From assembly GCF_039534165.1 (NCBI RefSeq), contig NZ_BAAAUX010000006.1, forward strand, positions 104,962-168,961: DNA of 64,000 nucleotides, written 5' to 3'. Both the position numbers and the translations under genes were made by a program. The stretch's first letter is position 1. The number at the start of each line of letters is the position of its first letter. This document shows, piece by piece, positions 41,499-50,350 of this stretch. Below the pieces are notes generated by a model that saw nothing but the letters and a program-made list of their open reading frames with translations, was not told where the DNA came from and made no database searches. The DNA is from Saccharopolyspora_D taberi. GTDB lineage: Bacteria; Actinomycetota; Actinomycetes; Mycobacteriales; Pseudonocardiaceae.

Positions 41499-43001
41499 TT
41501 ATGAGACCCAGTCGAAGGTCTTGGTGACGGCCTTCTCCCACTGGCGGTACTCCTGCTCGCGCTTCTCCGCGGGCATCACCGGGTCCCACTGCTTGTCCTT
41601 GGCCCAGTTGGACCGGATGTCCTGCTCGCTGCCCCAGAACCCGACCGCGAGGCCCGCCGCGTAGGCCGCGCCCAGCGCCGTGGTCTCGCTGACCACCGGG
41701 CGGATCACCGGCACGCCGAGGATGTCGGCCTGGAACTGCATGAGCAGTTCGTTGCTCACCATTCCGCCGTCGACCTTCAGCGACTTGAGCGGAACGCCGG
41801 AGTCGGCGTTCATCGCCTCGATCACCTCGCGGGTCTGGAACGCCGTGGCCTCCAGCACCGCGCGGGCGAGGTGGCCGCGGTTGACGAACCGGGTCAGGCC
41901 GACGATCGCGCCGCGGGCGTCCGAGCGCCAGTGCGGCGCGAACAGACCGGAGAACGCGGGGACGAAGTAGGCGCCGCCGTTGTCGTCGACGGACCGGGCG
42001 ACCTCCTCGATCTCCGGCGCGGTGCCGATCATCCCGAGGTTGTCGCGCAGCCACTGCACCAGCGAACCGGTGACCGCGATCGAGCCTTCCAGGCAGTAGA
42101 CCGTGTCGTCGCCGCCGATCTTGTAGCCGACCGTGGTGAGCAGGCCGTTCTCGCTGATCACCCGCTCGGTTCCGGTGTTGAGCAGCAGGAAGTTGCCGGT
42201 GCCGTAGGTGTTCTTGGCCTCGCCCGGCGACAGGCACGCCTGCCCGAACGTCGCCGCCTGCTGGTCGCCGAGGATGCCCGCGATCGGCACCCCGCCGAAC
42301 ACCCCGCGCTCCCGGAAGTGCCCGTAGACCTCCGACGACGAGCGGATCTCCGGCAGCAGCGCCAGCGGGATGCCGATCTCGGCGCAGATGTCGGGATCCC
42401 ACGACAGCGTCTCGAGGTCCATCAGCAGCGTGCGGGAGGCGTTGGTCGGGTCGGTGACGTGCAGACCGCCGTCCGGGCCGCCGGTGGAGTTCCACAGCAC
42501 CCAGGTGTCCATGTTGCCGAACAGCAGCTCACCGCGTTCGGCGCGCTCGCGGACGCCCTCCACGTTGTCCAGGATCCAGCGGATCTTGGTACCCGAGAAG
42601 TACGTCGCCAGCGGCAGGCCGGTCTTGGCCTGGTAGCGGTTCTGCCCGCCGTTGGCGGAGAGCTCGTTGACGATGGTGTCGGTGCGGGTGTCCTGCCAGA
42701 CGATCGCGTTGTAGACCGGCTTGCCGGTGGCCTTCTCCCAGATGACGGTGGTCTCGCGCTGGTTGGTGATGCCGACCGCGGCGACCTCCGAGGACACCAG
42801 GTCCGCCTTGGCCAGCGCGCCCGCGCAGACCTGGCGGGTGTTGCTCCAGATCTCCTCCGGGTCGTGCTCGACCCAGCCCGCGCGCGGGAAGATCTGCCGG
42901 TGCTCGACCTGGTCCACGGACACGACCTGGCCGGAGTGGTCGAAGATCATGCAGCGGGTCGACGTGGTGCCCTGGTCGATGGCTGCGACGTAGGAAGCCA
43001 T
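41499..43001 (-). CDS. glpK: glycerol kinase
   Basis: A 500-residue FGGY kinase with the classic glycerol kinase markers: AAIDQGTTSTRCMIFD at 6-21, PRAGWVEHDPEEIW, GITNQRETTVIWEK, AIVWQDTRT, FVPAFSGLFAPHWR and VDGGMVSNELLMQFQAD. It phosphorylates glycerol to sn-glycerol-3-phosphate with ATP. It lies 27 bp downstream of glpF on the same strand, forming glpFK. It is divergent, with glpF, from the DeoR regulator and glpD. Confidence 0.96.
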   Translation of the reverse strand: MASYVAAIDQGTTSTRCMIFDHSGQVVSVDQVEHRQIFPRAGWVEHDPEEIWSNTRQVCAGALAKADLVSSEVAAVGITNQRETTVIWEKATGKPVYNAIVWQDTRTDTIVNELSANGGQNRYQAKTGLPLATYFSGTKIRWILDNVEGVRERAERGELLFGNMDTWVLWNSTGGPDGGLHVTDPTNASRTLLMDLETLSWDPDICAEIGIPLALLPEIRSSSEVYGHFRERGVFGGVPIAGILGDQQAATFGQACLSPGEAKNTYGTGNFLLLNTGTERVISENGLLTTVGYKIGGDDTVYCLEGSIAVTGSLVQWLRDNLGMIGTAPEIEEVARSVDDNGGAYFVPAFSGLFAPHWRSDARGAIVGLTRFVNRGHLARAVLEATAFQTREVIEAMNADSGVPLKSLKVDGGMVSNELLMQFQADILGVPVIRPVVSETTALGAAYAAGLAVGFWGSEQDIRSNWAKDKQWDPVMPAEKREQEYRQWEKAVTKTFDWVS

Positions 43002-43028
43002 TGCTGTTCTACCTTCCTGGAACGGGCG

Positions 43029-43772
43029 TCAGTGGACGGGCAGGGCGAGGGCGAGCAGGCCGGCGAGCACGCCGCCGACGATCGGGCCCACGACCGGAAC
43101 CCAGGAGTACCCCCAGTTCGCCGAACCCTTTCCTCGGATCGGCAGCAGCGCGTAGGCGATGCGGGGCCCCAGGTCGCGGGCCGGGTTGATGGCGTAGCCG
43201 GTCGGCCCGCCGAGGGACGCGCCGATGCCGATGACGATGAACGTTACCGCCGCGTAGCCCAACGCCGCGTTGCCGAACTCCGGAACACCGTCGGGGCCGC
43301 CGGTCGCTCCGGGGCTCAGGATGATCCAGAAGACGAGCACGAAGGTCCCGATGATCTCGGTGACCAGGTTCCACGGTGCGCTGGAGACCGTGGGTCCGGT
43401 GCTGAAGATCCCAAGCGTCCCCGCGGGGTCGTCGTGGGTGTCGAACTGCATCTTGTACGCGGCCCAGCACAGTCCGGCACCGATCGCGGCACCGATCAGC
43501 TGGGCGGCGAGGTAGACGGGGACCTGCGACCAGGAAACCTGCCCGTTGACCGCGAGTCCCAGCGTGACGGCGGGGTTCAGGTGTGCGCCGCTCGGTGCCG
43601 CGATGCTCGCACCGGCGAACACCGCGAAGCCCCAGCCGAAGTTCACCAGCAGCCAGCCCCCGTTGTGACCGAGGGATTTGCGCAGCGTCACGTTCGCGAC
43701 GACACCGCAGCCCAGCAGCGTGAGCATCGCGGTGCCCATTAACTCCCAGACGAAGATTTCACCAGGACTCAT
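43029..43772 (-). CDS. glpF: MIP-family glycerol facilitator
   Basis: A 247-residue aquaglyceroporin with six helices and both half-helix NPA motifs: SGAHLNPAVTLGLAV at about 61-75 and GYAINPARDLGPR near 188-200; the Asp after the second NPAR is the aquaglyceroporin signature. It admits glycerol by facilitated diffusion for phosphorylation by GlpK. ATG 43772 is the first gene of glpFK, transcribed from the palindrome-bearing region shared with the DeoR regulator. Confidence 0.95.
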   Translation of the reverse strand: MSPGEIFVWELMGTAMLTLLGCGVVANVTLRKSLGHNGGWLLVNFGWGFAVFAGASIAAPSGAHLNPAVTLGLAVNGQVSWSQVPVYLAAQLIGAAIGAGLCWAAYKMQFDTHDDPAGTLGIFSTGPTVSSAPWNLVTEIIGTFVLVFWIILSPGATGGPDGVPEFGNAALGYAAVTFIVIGIGASLGGPTGYAINPARDLGPRIAYALLPIRGKGSANWGYSWVPVVGPIVGGVLAGLLALALPVH

Positions 43773-43860
43773 CTGTCGTTCCCCTCATCGTGCCGCCGTT
43801 GGCGCGGGCGGGTTCAGGTGGTTGTCCGACGTGGAATGAGTCGGGACGGTACTGCCGCAT

Positions 43861-43876
43861 GTGAACACGTGTCCAC
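43861..43876. promoter_or_regulatory. imperfect palindrome upstream of glpF
   Basis: GTGAACACGTGTCCAC, symmetric around ACACGTGT with one mismatched pair, lies 89 bp before the glpF start. Candidate operator for the adjacent DeoR regulator. Confidence 0.45.
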
Positions 43877-44108
43877 GAGTGATGCCAGTTGTGACACCTG
43901 GTGGGGCTGTCCCGGTCGATTCCGCTGCCGGCTCGGTGGCGCGGCCGGTCCGGAGGGGGCGCGCGGAGGCGGTCGCGGGCTGCCGCGGACGTGCGGACAC
44001 AGGCGACCTCCTCCGTTGGAGCGCTTTTTCCCCGACGACCTGCCGAAGAGTGAGGTCACACTAGACATGGGAAAACAAACATTGCAATAGCCGTCTGATG
44101 GTGTTTTT

Positions 44109-44123
44109 ATCGTGTTACACGAT
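44109..44123. promoter_or_regulatory. 15-bp perfect palindrome upstream of the DeoR gene
   Basis: ATCGTGT-T-ACACGAT is a perfect inverted repeat 107 bp before the regulator start, next to an AT-rich stretch that probably holds the promoter. The 457-bp gap 43773-44229 holds these sites and no gene. Confidence 0.55.
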
Positions 44124-44229
44124 GACGACGTGGTGAGACCGGGCCAGCCCCGCGCACCGAACCTGGCCAAGGAGGATGGACCTGCCAGTGGACGACCCCG
44201 TGGTGGGATGTGCGGTGAGGGGAACGACG

Positions 44230-45054
44230 ATGTCCGGGACCTCCGGTCGACGCCCGTCGAGCAAGCAGCAGGACCGGCGTCGCAAGATCACCGAGCTGGT
44301 CATGGCGGAGGGCACGCTGCGGATCGACGACCTCGTCGGGACCGTGGGCGCCAGCGCCATGACCGTGTACCGGGACCTCGCCGACCTCGAGTCGCAGGGC
44401 CTGGTGCACCGCAACCGCGGGTACGTCTCAGCTGCTTCCTCCCTGCTGTACGAGGCGGCTTCCGAGTACCGGATGCAGCAGAACCAGGCGGAGAAGGAGG
44501 AACTCGCCCGCGCCGCGGTCGAACTCGTCGAACCCGGCCAGGCGCTGGTCCTCGACGACTCGACGACGGGCGTGTTCCTGGCCCGGCTGCTGCCCGAACG
44601 GGCGCCGCTGACGGTGGTCACCAACCACCGCGGCGTCTTCGGCGAGCTGGCCACCGCGCAGGGCATCCACCTCATCGGCGTCGGCGGGGACTACCTGCCG
44701 TGGGCGGACGCCTTCGTCGGCGGCATGGCGCTGGACGCCATCCGCAACATGCGGGTGGACCTGGCGATCATGTCGGTCTCGGCGGTGACCGACGGGATCG
44801 GCTGCTACCCGCAGCAGGAGATGGTGCAGCTCAAGAAGGCCATGCTGGCCTCGGCGAGCAGGCGGGTGCTCTACGTCGACCACACGAAGTTCCGCCGCCG
44901 GGCGCTGCACGCGGTCGCGCCCGCGGAGGACTTCGACATCGTGATCGTGGATTCCAGGACCGAGCGCGCCGACATCGAGGTGCTGCGGGAGCGGGGCGCG
45001 AAGGTCGAGCAGGCAGGCGGCGCGCACGGCGCGGGACCTGCCGGTCGGGCATGA
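44230..45054 (+). CDS. DeoR-family regulator of the glycerol genes
   Basis: A 274-residue DeoR/GlpR protein. Winged-helix at about 14-70 (RRKITELVMAEGTLRIDDLV, AMTVYRDLADLESQGLVHR) and the effector domain with VLDDSTTGVFLARLLP, TVVTNHRGVFGEL and GVGGDYLPWADAFVG. ATG 44230 follows GAGGGGA. It lies between divergent glpFK and co-directional glpD, the expected place for a glycerol-3-phosphate-responsive regulator. It resembles the DeoR gene at 32852 but is clearly a separate paralogue. Confidence 0.88.
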   Translation: MSGTSGRRPSSKQQDRRRKITELVMAEGTLRIDDLVGTVGASAMTVYRDLADLESQGLVHRNRGYVSAASSLLYEAASEYRMQQNQAEKEELARAAVELVEPGQALVLDDSTTGVFLARLLPERAPLTVVTNHRGVFGELATAQGIHLIGVGGDYLPWADAFVGGMALDAIRNMRVDLAIMSVSAVTDGIGCYPQQEMVQLKKAMLASASRRVLYVDHTKFRRRALHAVAPAEDFDIVIVDSRTERADIEVLRERGAKVEQAGGAHGAGPAGRA

Positions 45055-45133
45055 TGACCACCGAAGACGTACCGGCGCCAGGTTCGTGCCCGCGTCATCG
45101 GTGGGACGCGATTTCGAGCAAGGAGGACGTCTG

Positions 45134-46888
45134 GTGTCCAACGACAAGAAGGGGACTGCCCCGGCCGAGGTGACCCGCGCGGAGGGCAGGCTCGGACCCG
45201 CCGACCGCGCGGAGAACTGGCGCCGGCTGGGGTCCGAGGAGTTCGACGTCGTGGTGATCGGCGGCGGGGTGACCGGCGCGGGTGCCGCGCTCGACGCCGC
45301 GACCCGCGGCCTGCGCGTCGCGCTGGTCGAGGCCAGGGACCTGGCCTCGGGGACTTCGAGCCGCTCCAGCAAGTTGTTCCACGGTGGACTGCGGTACCTG
45401 GAGCAGCTGGAGTTCAACCTGGTCCGCGAGGCGCTGCGGGAACGCGAGCTGATGCTGACCACGATCGCCCCGCACCTGGTCAAGCCGGTGAGCTTCCTGT
45501 ACCCGCTGACGCGCCGGGTCTGGGAACGTCCCTACACCGCGGCGGGACTGTTCCTCTACGACACGATGGGCGGCGCCCGTTCCGTGCCGGGGCAGAAGCA
45601 CCTCACGCGCGCGGGCGCGCTGCGGATGGTCCCGGCGCTCAAGCGCGACGCGCTCGTCGGCGGCATCCGCTACTACGACGCGCAGGCCGACGACGCCCGG
45701 CACACCATGACCGTCGCCCGCACCGCCGCCCGCTACGGCGCGGTGGTGTCGACCTCCACCCAGGTCGTCGGTTTCCTGCGGGAGGCCGACCGGGTCGCCG
45801 GGGTGCGGCTGCGCGACGTCGAGTCCGGCGCCGAGACCGAGGTCCGCGCCCAGGCGGTGATCAACGCGACCGGTGTGTGGACCGACGAGCTGCAGAAGCT
45901 CTCCGGTGGCCGCGGCCGGTTCCGGGTGCGCGCCAGCAAGGGCGTGCACATCGTGGTCCCGCGCGACCGGATCGTCTCCGAGTCCGGGCTGATCCTGCGC
46001 ACGGAGAAGTCGGTGCTGTTCGTGATCCCGTGGGGCAACCACTGGATCGTCGGCACCACCGACACCGACTGGAACCTCGACCTCGCGCACCCGGCGGCGA
46101 CGAAGAAGGACATCGACTACATCCTCGAACACGTCAACACGGTCCTCGCGACTCCGTTGACGCACAACGACATCGAGGGCGTCTACGCCGGACTCCGCCC
46201 GCTGCTGGCCGGGGAGAGCGAGGAGAGCTCGAAGCTGTCCCGCGAGCACGCGGTCGCGCGGGTCGCACCCGGCCTGGTCGCCATCGCGGGCGGCAAGTAC
46301 ACGACGTACCGCGTGATGGCCGCCGACGCGGTCGACGCGATCAGCAACGACGTGTCCGGCCGCATCGCGGAGTCGATCACCGACAAGGTCCCGCTGCTGG
46401 GCGCCGACGGCTACCACGCGCTGGTCAACCAGGCCGACCAGATCGCGGCGAAGCACGGCCTGCACCCGTACCGGATCCGGCACCTGCTGGACCGCTACGG
46501 CTCGGAGATCCACGAGGTCCTGGGCACCGCCGAGAACTCGCCGGAGCTGCTCAAGCCGGTTCCCGCGGCGCCGAACTACCTGCAGGCCGAGGTCGTCTAC
46601 GCGTGCAGCCACGAAGGCGCGCTGCACCTGGAGGACGTGCTGACCCGGCGGACCCGGATCTCCATCGAGTACCCGCACCGCGGGGTCGACTGCGCGGAGC
46701 CGGTCGCCCGGCTGATGGCGGGCGTGCTCGGCTGGGACGACGAGCGCATCGCGCGCGAGATCGAGGTCTACACCCGGCGGGTCGAAGCCGAGCGCGACTC
46801 GCAGACGCAGCCGGACGACCAGGCCGCTGACGCGAAGCGGTCGGCTGCGCCGGAGGCGCGGGAGAAGCTCGAAGAGCCGCTGGTTTAA
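45134..46888 (+). CDS. glpD: glycerol-3-phosphate dehydrogenase
   Basis: A 584-residue FAD enzyme. The dinucleotide-binding loop is VVVIGGGVTGAGAALDAATRG near 40-60 and the GlpD signature is SGTSSRSSKLFHGGLRYLEQ. GNHWIVGTTDTDW and a C-terminal alpha-helical cap domain follow. It oxidises sn-glycerol-3-phosphate to dihydroxyacetone phosphate at the membrane, passing electrons to quinone. GTG 45134 is selected by AGGAGG at 45120-45125. It completes the glp regulon and corresponds to mycobacterial glpD2 by position. Confidence 0.95.
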   Translation: MSNDKKGTAPAEVTRAEGRLGPADRAENWRRLGSEEFDVVVIGGGVTGAGAALDAATRGLRVALVEARDLASGTSSRSSKLFHGGLRYLEQLEFNLVREALRERELMLTTIAPHLVKPVSFLYPLTRRVWERPYTAAGLFLYDTMGGARSVPGQKHLTRAGALRMVPALKRDALVGGIRYYDAQADDARHTMTVARTAARYGAVVSTSTQVVGFLREADRVAGVRLRDVESGAETEVRAQAVINATGVWTDELQKLSGGRGRFRVRASKGVHIVVPRDRIVSESGLILRTEKSVLFVIPWGNHWIVGTTDTDWNLDLAHPAATKKDIDYILEHVNTVLATPLTHNDIEGVYAGLRPLLAGESEESSKLSREHAVARVAPGLVAIAGGKYTTYRVMAADAVDAISNDVSGRIAESITDKVPLLGADGYHALVNQADQIAAKHGLHPYRIRHLLDRYGSEIHEVLGTAENSPELLKPVPAAPNYLQAEVVYACSHEGALHLEDVLTRRTRISIEYPHRGVDCAEPVARLMAGVLGWDDERIAREIEVYTRRVEAERDSQTQPDDQAADAKRSAAPEAREKLEEPLV

Positions 46889-46939
46889 GGGGAACGTTCC
46901 CAGCGGGAAACAAGGCCCCCACTCCGCGAGGGTGGGGAA

Positions 46940-46989
46940 GGTTCTCATCCCGTCGGCCCGGCGCCGAAGAGGTCGACGGGATGAGAACC
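46940..46989. terminator. long bidirectional terminator between glpD and espG-like gene
   Basis: GGTTCTCATCCCGTCG pairs with CGACGGGATGAGAACC (46940-46955/46974-46989), a perfect 16-bp stem with an 18-nt loop. A smaller CCCCAC/GTGGGG hairpin lies just before it. Confidence 0.7.
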
Positions 46990-47003
46990 ACCGAACCGCC
47001 GCT

Positions 47004-47795
47004 TCAGTCCGAGACGACCTCGGCGAGGAGCTCCTCCAGGTGCCCGGTCATCCGGCGGGAATCGACGGGGGCGATGGTGCTCCACACGTCGCCGGACGGC
47101 GACTCCCGCCGGACCTGCACGTACCTGCCGTGCGCGGTGTCGAAGAACCCGACGACGTGACCGGCGCGGGAGCGCCGGCCCAGCCGGTCGCGCGCTGCCG
47201 CGCCGAACTGACCGCGCGGTCCGGCTTCGCCGACCATGCTCGTCAGCGTCTCCGCGTCGTCGGCGCGCACGCCTCGGCGGCGCAGCGCCGCCTCCAGCGC
47301 CTCGACGTCGGCTCCCGCCTCGTCGGCCGCGGCGTCGAGGTCGCTGCTGCGCACCGACACCGACCGCCCCGGACCGGGGCCCAGCTGCGGCAGCACCGAG
47401 GCGGCTTCCCTCGGCAGTCCGGACGCGGCGGCCGGGCGCAGGGTCAGGGTGTCGCCGTCCTTGACCGCCAGCGCCGCTTCCCCGTCGGCCGCGGCGGCCA
47501 GCACCCGGACGCTGCGGCCGAGCCACAGCCGGCCGTCGACCTCGCGCAGCGGCCGGGCGAGCAGCCGCAGCGTCCGCTCCAGCCAGGGATCCAGGTCGGC
47601 GGGGTCGCCCAGCGCGCGGCCCGACAGCGACCGCCACGCCGACTCCACGAGTTCGGCGCGCTCGGTGTGGGTGCGGCCGGGCGACGGGACCTTGAGCACC
47701 AGCGGCATCGACCCCAGTTCGAGGTGCTCGACGAGCACGTCGAACTCCAGGGCCGACAGCCGCACCGCCCGGCCGGTTTCCTCCTCGACCATCAT
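47004..47795 (-). CDS. EspG-family type VII secretion chaperone-like protein
   Basis: A 263-residue protein with the ESX secretion-associated EspG pattern. It opens VRLSALEFDVLVEHL with MPLVLKVPSPGRT. A central region reads HGRYVQVRRESPSGDVWSTIAPVD, and it closes RRMTGHLEELLAEV. EspG proteins bind PPE partners and keep them soluble in the cytoplasm before export. Its start overlaps the end of the PPE-like gene by four bases, matching an EspG-PE/PPE module. No ecc core genes are in the window, so secretion must use a system elsewhere. Confidence 0.82.
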   Translation of the reverse strand: MMVEEETGRAVRLSALEFDVLVEHLELGSMPLVLKVPSPGRTHTERAELVESAWRSLSGRALGDPADLDPWLERTLRLLARPLREVDGRLWLGRSVRVLAAAADGEAALAVKDGDTLTLRPAAASGLPREAASVLPQLGPGPGRSVSVRSSDLDAAADEAGADVEALEAALRRRGVRADDAETLTSMVGEAGPRGQFGAAARDRLGRRSRAGHVVGFFDTAHGRYVQVRRESPSGDVWSTIAPVDSRRMTGHLEELLAEVVSD

Positions 47796-48658
47796 CGGCC
47801 CGGTTCGCCGCCGATCACCGGGCGGGACAGGGTCCGCTGCTCGTCGAAGAACCCGCCCGGCCTGCCGAACTCCTCGGTGACCTGGTGGTCCACCTGCTCC
47901 GGTTCCCGCCTGCGCCGCCGCAGCCCCGGCGTCGCCGCGCCGCCCCGGCCGGAGGTGGAACCGCCGCCGCTGCCGGAAGGCGCCCGCCCGGCGGGCTGGG
48001 CACCGGAACGCGAGGCGAGCCCGGTCGCGCCGCGCGCGGCGGGGATCGCCGGGACGCTCGGACCCCAGCTGATGGTGATCGGCTGCTGCGCGCCACCGCC
48101 GGACGCCCCCGCCAGGACCGGGGCGTCGACGACGACCTGCGGCGGCGGGGTGAACGACGCGAGCGAGGTGGTGTTGGCCGTGGTGGAGGACTCGTAGGTG
48201 CGCATGACCTCGAACGCGCGCTGCTCGGCGGCGTCGGCCTGCGCCTCCTGGACCTCGTAGTCGGTCTGCCCGCCGAACAGGTGGGTCAGCATCGACTCGG
48301 CGGCGCCCGGCTCCTCGGCGGTCACCGGCACCGGCGGCGGCATGTCGGCGCGCGCCTTGCTGATGTACTCGGCCTGCCGCTCGGCGCGGTCGCGCATGTC
48401 CTCGGCGGCCTGCTGGGCCTCCACGGCCCAGTTGCCCAGCGGGCGCAGCCCGTCGCGGGCGCTGTCGGCGGCCGAACCCTGCCAGCCGCCCATCGCGGCG
48501 GCCAGCGCACCGGCCAGGCCGGTGTCGATCTCGCCGAGCGCGCGGGTGAGCTCGCTCCAGCGGCGGATCGAGTCGCTGGACCCGTCGGCGCCGGGCCCCT
48601 GGTGGATCTGGTCGAACAGCTCCTGGTGGCGGTAGCCCTGCCAGCGGTGGTCGCTCAT
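47792..48658 (-). CDS. PPE-like ESX substrate protein
   Basis: A 288-residue protein. The helical N-terminal part of about 170 residues has HRWQGYRHQELFDQIHQG and MGGWQGSAAD, the WxG turn of WXG100/PPE helices. YEVQEAQ fits the Yxxx(D/E) export motif. A Gly/Ser/Arg-rich disordered C-terminus contains RRRRREPEQVDHQ. It is probably exported by an ESX system together with the small partner encoded just upstream and chaperoned by the EspG-like protein downstream. It lacks the exact PPE tripeptide, so the call is to the superfamily. Confidence 0.78.
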   Translation of the reverse strand: MSDHRWQGYRHQELFDQIHQGPGADGSSDSIRRWSELTRALGEIDTGLAGALAAAMGGWQGSAADSARDGLRPLGNWAVEAQQAAEDMRDRAERQAEYISKARADMPPPVPVTAEEPGAAESMLTHLFGGQTDYEVQEAQADAAEQRAFEVMRTYESSTTANTTSLASFTPPPQVVVDAPVLAGASGGGAQQPITISWGPSVPAIPAARGATGLASRSGAQPAGRAPSGSGGGSTSGRGGAATPGLRRRRREPEQVDHQVTEEFGRPGGFFDEQRTLSRPVIGGEPGR

Positions 48659-48662
48659 GTGC

Positions 48663-49043
48663 TCAGCAGCCTCCGCCCATCAGGGCCACGTTGTCGTCCT
48701 CGATCCGCTCGTACTGGCTGCGCGCCAGGCGCAGCGACTCGGCGGCGGCCTGCAGCTGGTCGCGGTAGCCGCACAGGGCGGTCAGCGCGTCGTCACCACC
48801 GCCGATCGAGCGCTGGTTGAACTCGTCGGCGGCGGTGCTGCTGACCGGATCGCCCGCCCACGGCCGGATCCGCAGTTCGGTGATCGCGTGCTCGATCTGC
48901 AGCCCGACGCTGTCCAGCGAGGACTGCAACGCGCTTACGAGGTTCGGTATGGCGGAGGGCTCGACCTGCACGGATTGCCCGGACAGCGCGTGGCCGCCGC
49001 TGGGATCCGATGAGCCGTAGCCCGACGGTGAACTGAGCGGCAC
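48663..49043 (-). CDS. small PE/WXG100-like ESX substrate
   Basis: A 126-residue protein with a low-complexity N-terminus and two helices around IRPWAGDPVSSTAADEFNQR. The end reads ARSQYERIEDDNVALMGGGC, where YERIE matches the Yxxx(D/E) type VII export motif. GTG 49043 is chosen because GGGAGGGG lies just upstream. It is the first gene of a three-gene unit with the PPE-like and EspG-like genes, and likely pairs with the PPE-like protein as a helical heterodimer. Confidence 0.72.
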   Translation of the reverse strand: MPLSSPSGYGSSDPSGGHALSGQSVQVEPSAIPNLVSALQSSLDSVGLQIEHAITELRIRPWAGDPVSSTAADEFNQRSIGGGDDALTALCGYRDQLQAAAESLRLARSQYERIEDDNVALMGGGC

Positions 49044-49176
49044 GGTTTCCCCTCCCACAGGTAAGTCGTCCGCGGATCACTGTAATCACCAAAGGTGACT
49101 CTGGGGAGTGCTCCAAACGCGGTGAGTATCACCAACGGGAGGGGGAAGAACCGACCCCGGCTCACGTTGCGGAGAG

Positions 49177-49857
49177 TCACCCCGTAGGTTCGATGACCGC
49201 TTCGGACTCCGTCTCGGGCGTGCTGGACGACGTCTCCGGCTCGGACGTCGGCGGCGACACCAGCGAGGCCACAGTGTCCTCCGCGACCCGCTGCGCGCCG
49301 GCGCACAGCGACTCCAGCGGTGGCGCGGGCCGGCCTCCGTCGTCGCGGTAGAGAACGTCGACGTGCTGGCCGTCGGCGACGTCGATCGCGACGTTGCACG
49401 ACAGTTCCAGGTCCGGGGTCTTGATCACCAGCGCGGGGAAGCCGCCGATCACGACCGGGGTCGCCTCCACCTGCGCGGTGTCGTCGGTCCACACGCCCAT
49501 GCCCTCGGTGGTGATCAGCGAGAGCCGGGCGCCCACCTTCGCCGTGGTGTTGCGGTAGCTGCAGGTGGCGGCGTCGCCGAAACCGGCCTCGGAGTCCGGC
49601 AGCGGTTCGCGGTCGAAGCCCAGCTGCGCGCGCTGGTCCGCGGTCAGCAGCTCGCACGGGTCGAGGCCGTCGAGCGCGATGTCGAACGGTCGTGGCGGCG
49701 GCGGAGCGGGAACGCTCGTCGTGGGCGGGGGCGGCGGAGGGGGCGGCGCGGTGTCGGCGGTGTTCTCCGACTGGAAACCGCATCCGGTGAGCAACAGCGC
49801 CCCGGCGGCCAGTGTCCCGCTCAGCGGGCGCCGTCCTTCGGTACGCGAGCTGTGCAT
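49177..49857 (-). CDS. DUF3558-family lipoprotein
   Basis: A 226-residue lipoprotein precursor. A signal sequence with lipobox LLTGC (Cys at about 26) is followed by a polyproline linker and the DUF3558 domain, which starts IALDGLDPCELLTADQRAQLG and has CSYRN, then a Ser/Thr/Glu-rich tail. DUF3558 proteins are common cell-surface lipoproteins of Pseudonocardiaceae and mycobacteria with no established function. ATG 49857 sits right before the signal sequence. It lies upstream of the ESX unit on the same strand and may be exported to the same envelope. Confidence 0.85.
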   Translation of the reverse strand: MHSSRTEGRRPLSGTLAAGALLLTGCGFQSENTADTAPPPPPPPPTTSVPAPPPPRPFDIALDGLDPCELLTADQRAQLGFDREPLPDSEAGFGDAATCSYRNTTAKVGARLSLITTEGMGVWTDDTAQVEATPVVIGGFPALVIKTPDLELSCNVAIDVADGQHVDVLYRDDGGRPAPPLESLCAGAQRVAEDTVASLVSPPTSEPETSSSTPETESEAVIEPTG

Positions 49858-49916
49858 GCGCTCACCGTAGCGAAACACCTGCTGGGCTCGGCGGGGGACG
49901 CGTGACAAGGGCGCTG

Positions 49917-50282
49917 TCACCGTCGGACGCGGCCGAACAGGACGACCGCTGCCAGCACGAAGAGCAGGACGAACAGCGGTGACCGGGTCACGACGGCCAG
50001 GAACACCAGCAGCGAGCTCAGGCAGAGGACGAAGACCACGTTCGCCGCGCGCGGCGAGGGCAGTTTGCGGCCCGGCGCTGGCAGTTCGTCGTGCGGGCGA
50101 GGTGCGGGCAGATCGGTGAACAGGGCGTCGAGATCGGACCGGTAGCGCGCGACCGCGGCCTGCTGGCAGCGCTGGTCGTACTCGTCGATCTCCAGCCTGC
50201 CCGCGGACATGTGCTCGCCGAGCAGGGCCATCGCCCGTTCCCGCTCCGAGTCGCCGACCCGGACATTCCGTCGCCTGCTCAC
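49917..50282 (-). CDS. DUF1707 (SHOCT-like) membrane protein
   Basis: A 121-residue protein. The DUF1707 domain at about 8-60 has RVGDSERERAMALLGEHMSAGRL and EIDEYDQRCQQA, with the DLDALFTDLP end, followed by two hydrophobic segments at about 84-118. GTG 50282 gives a protein starting SRRRNVRVGD. These short actinobacterial proteins sit in the membrane and have unknown function. Confidence 0.87.
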   Translation of the reverse strand: MSRRRNVRVGDSERERAMALLGEHMSAGRLEIDEYDQRCQQAAVARYRSDLDALFTDLPAPRPHDELPAPGRKLPSPRAANVVFVLCLSSLLVFLAVVTRSPLFVLLFVLAAVVLFGRVRR

Positions 50283-50350
50283 GTTCTCATCGTATGCCGC
50301 GGGGTGAGCGGTGACGCCGGTTCCGCCGGGCATCACCGCTCACACCGGGA

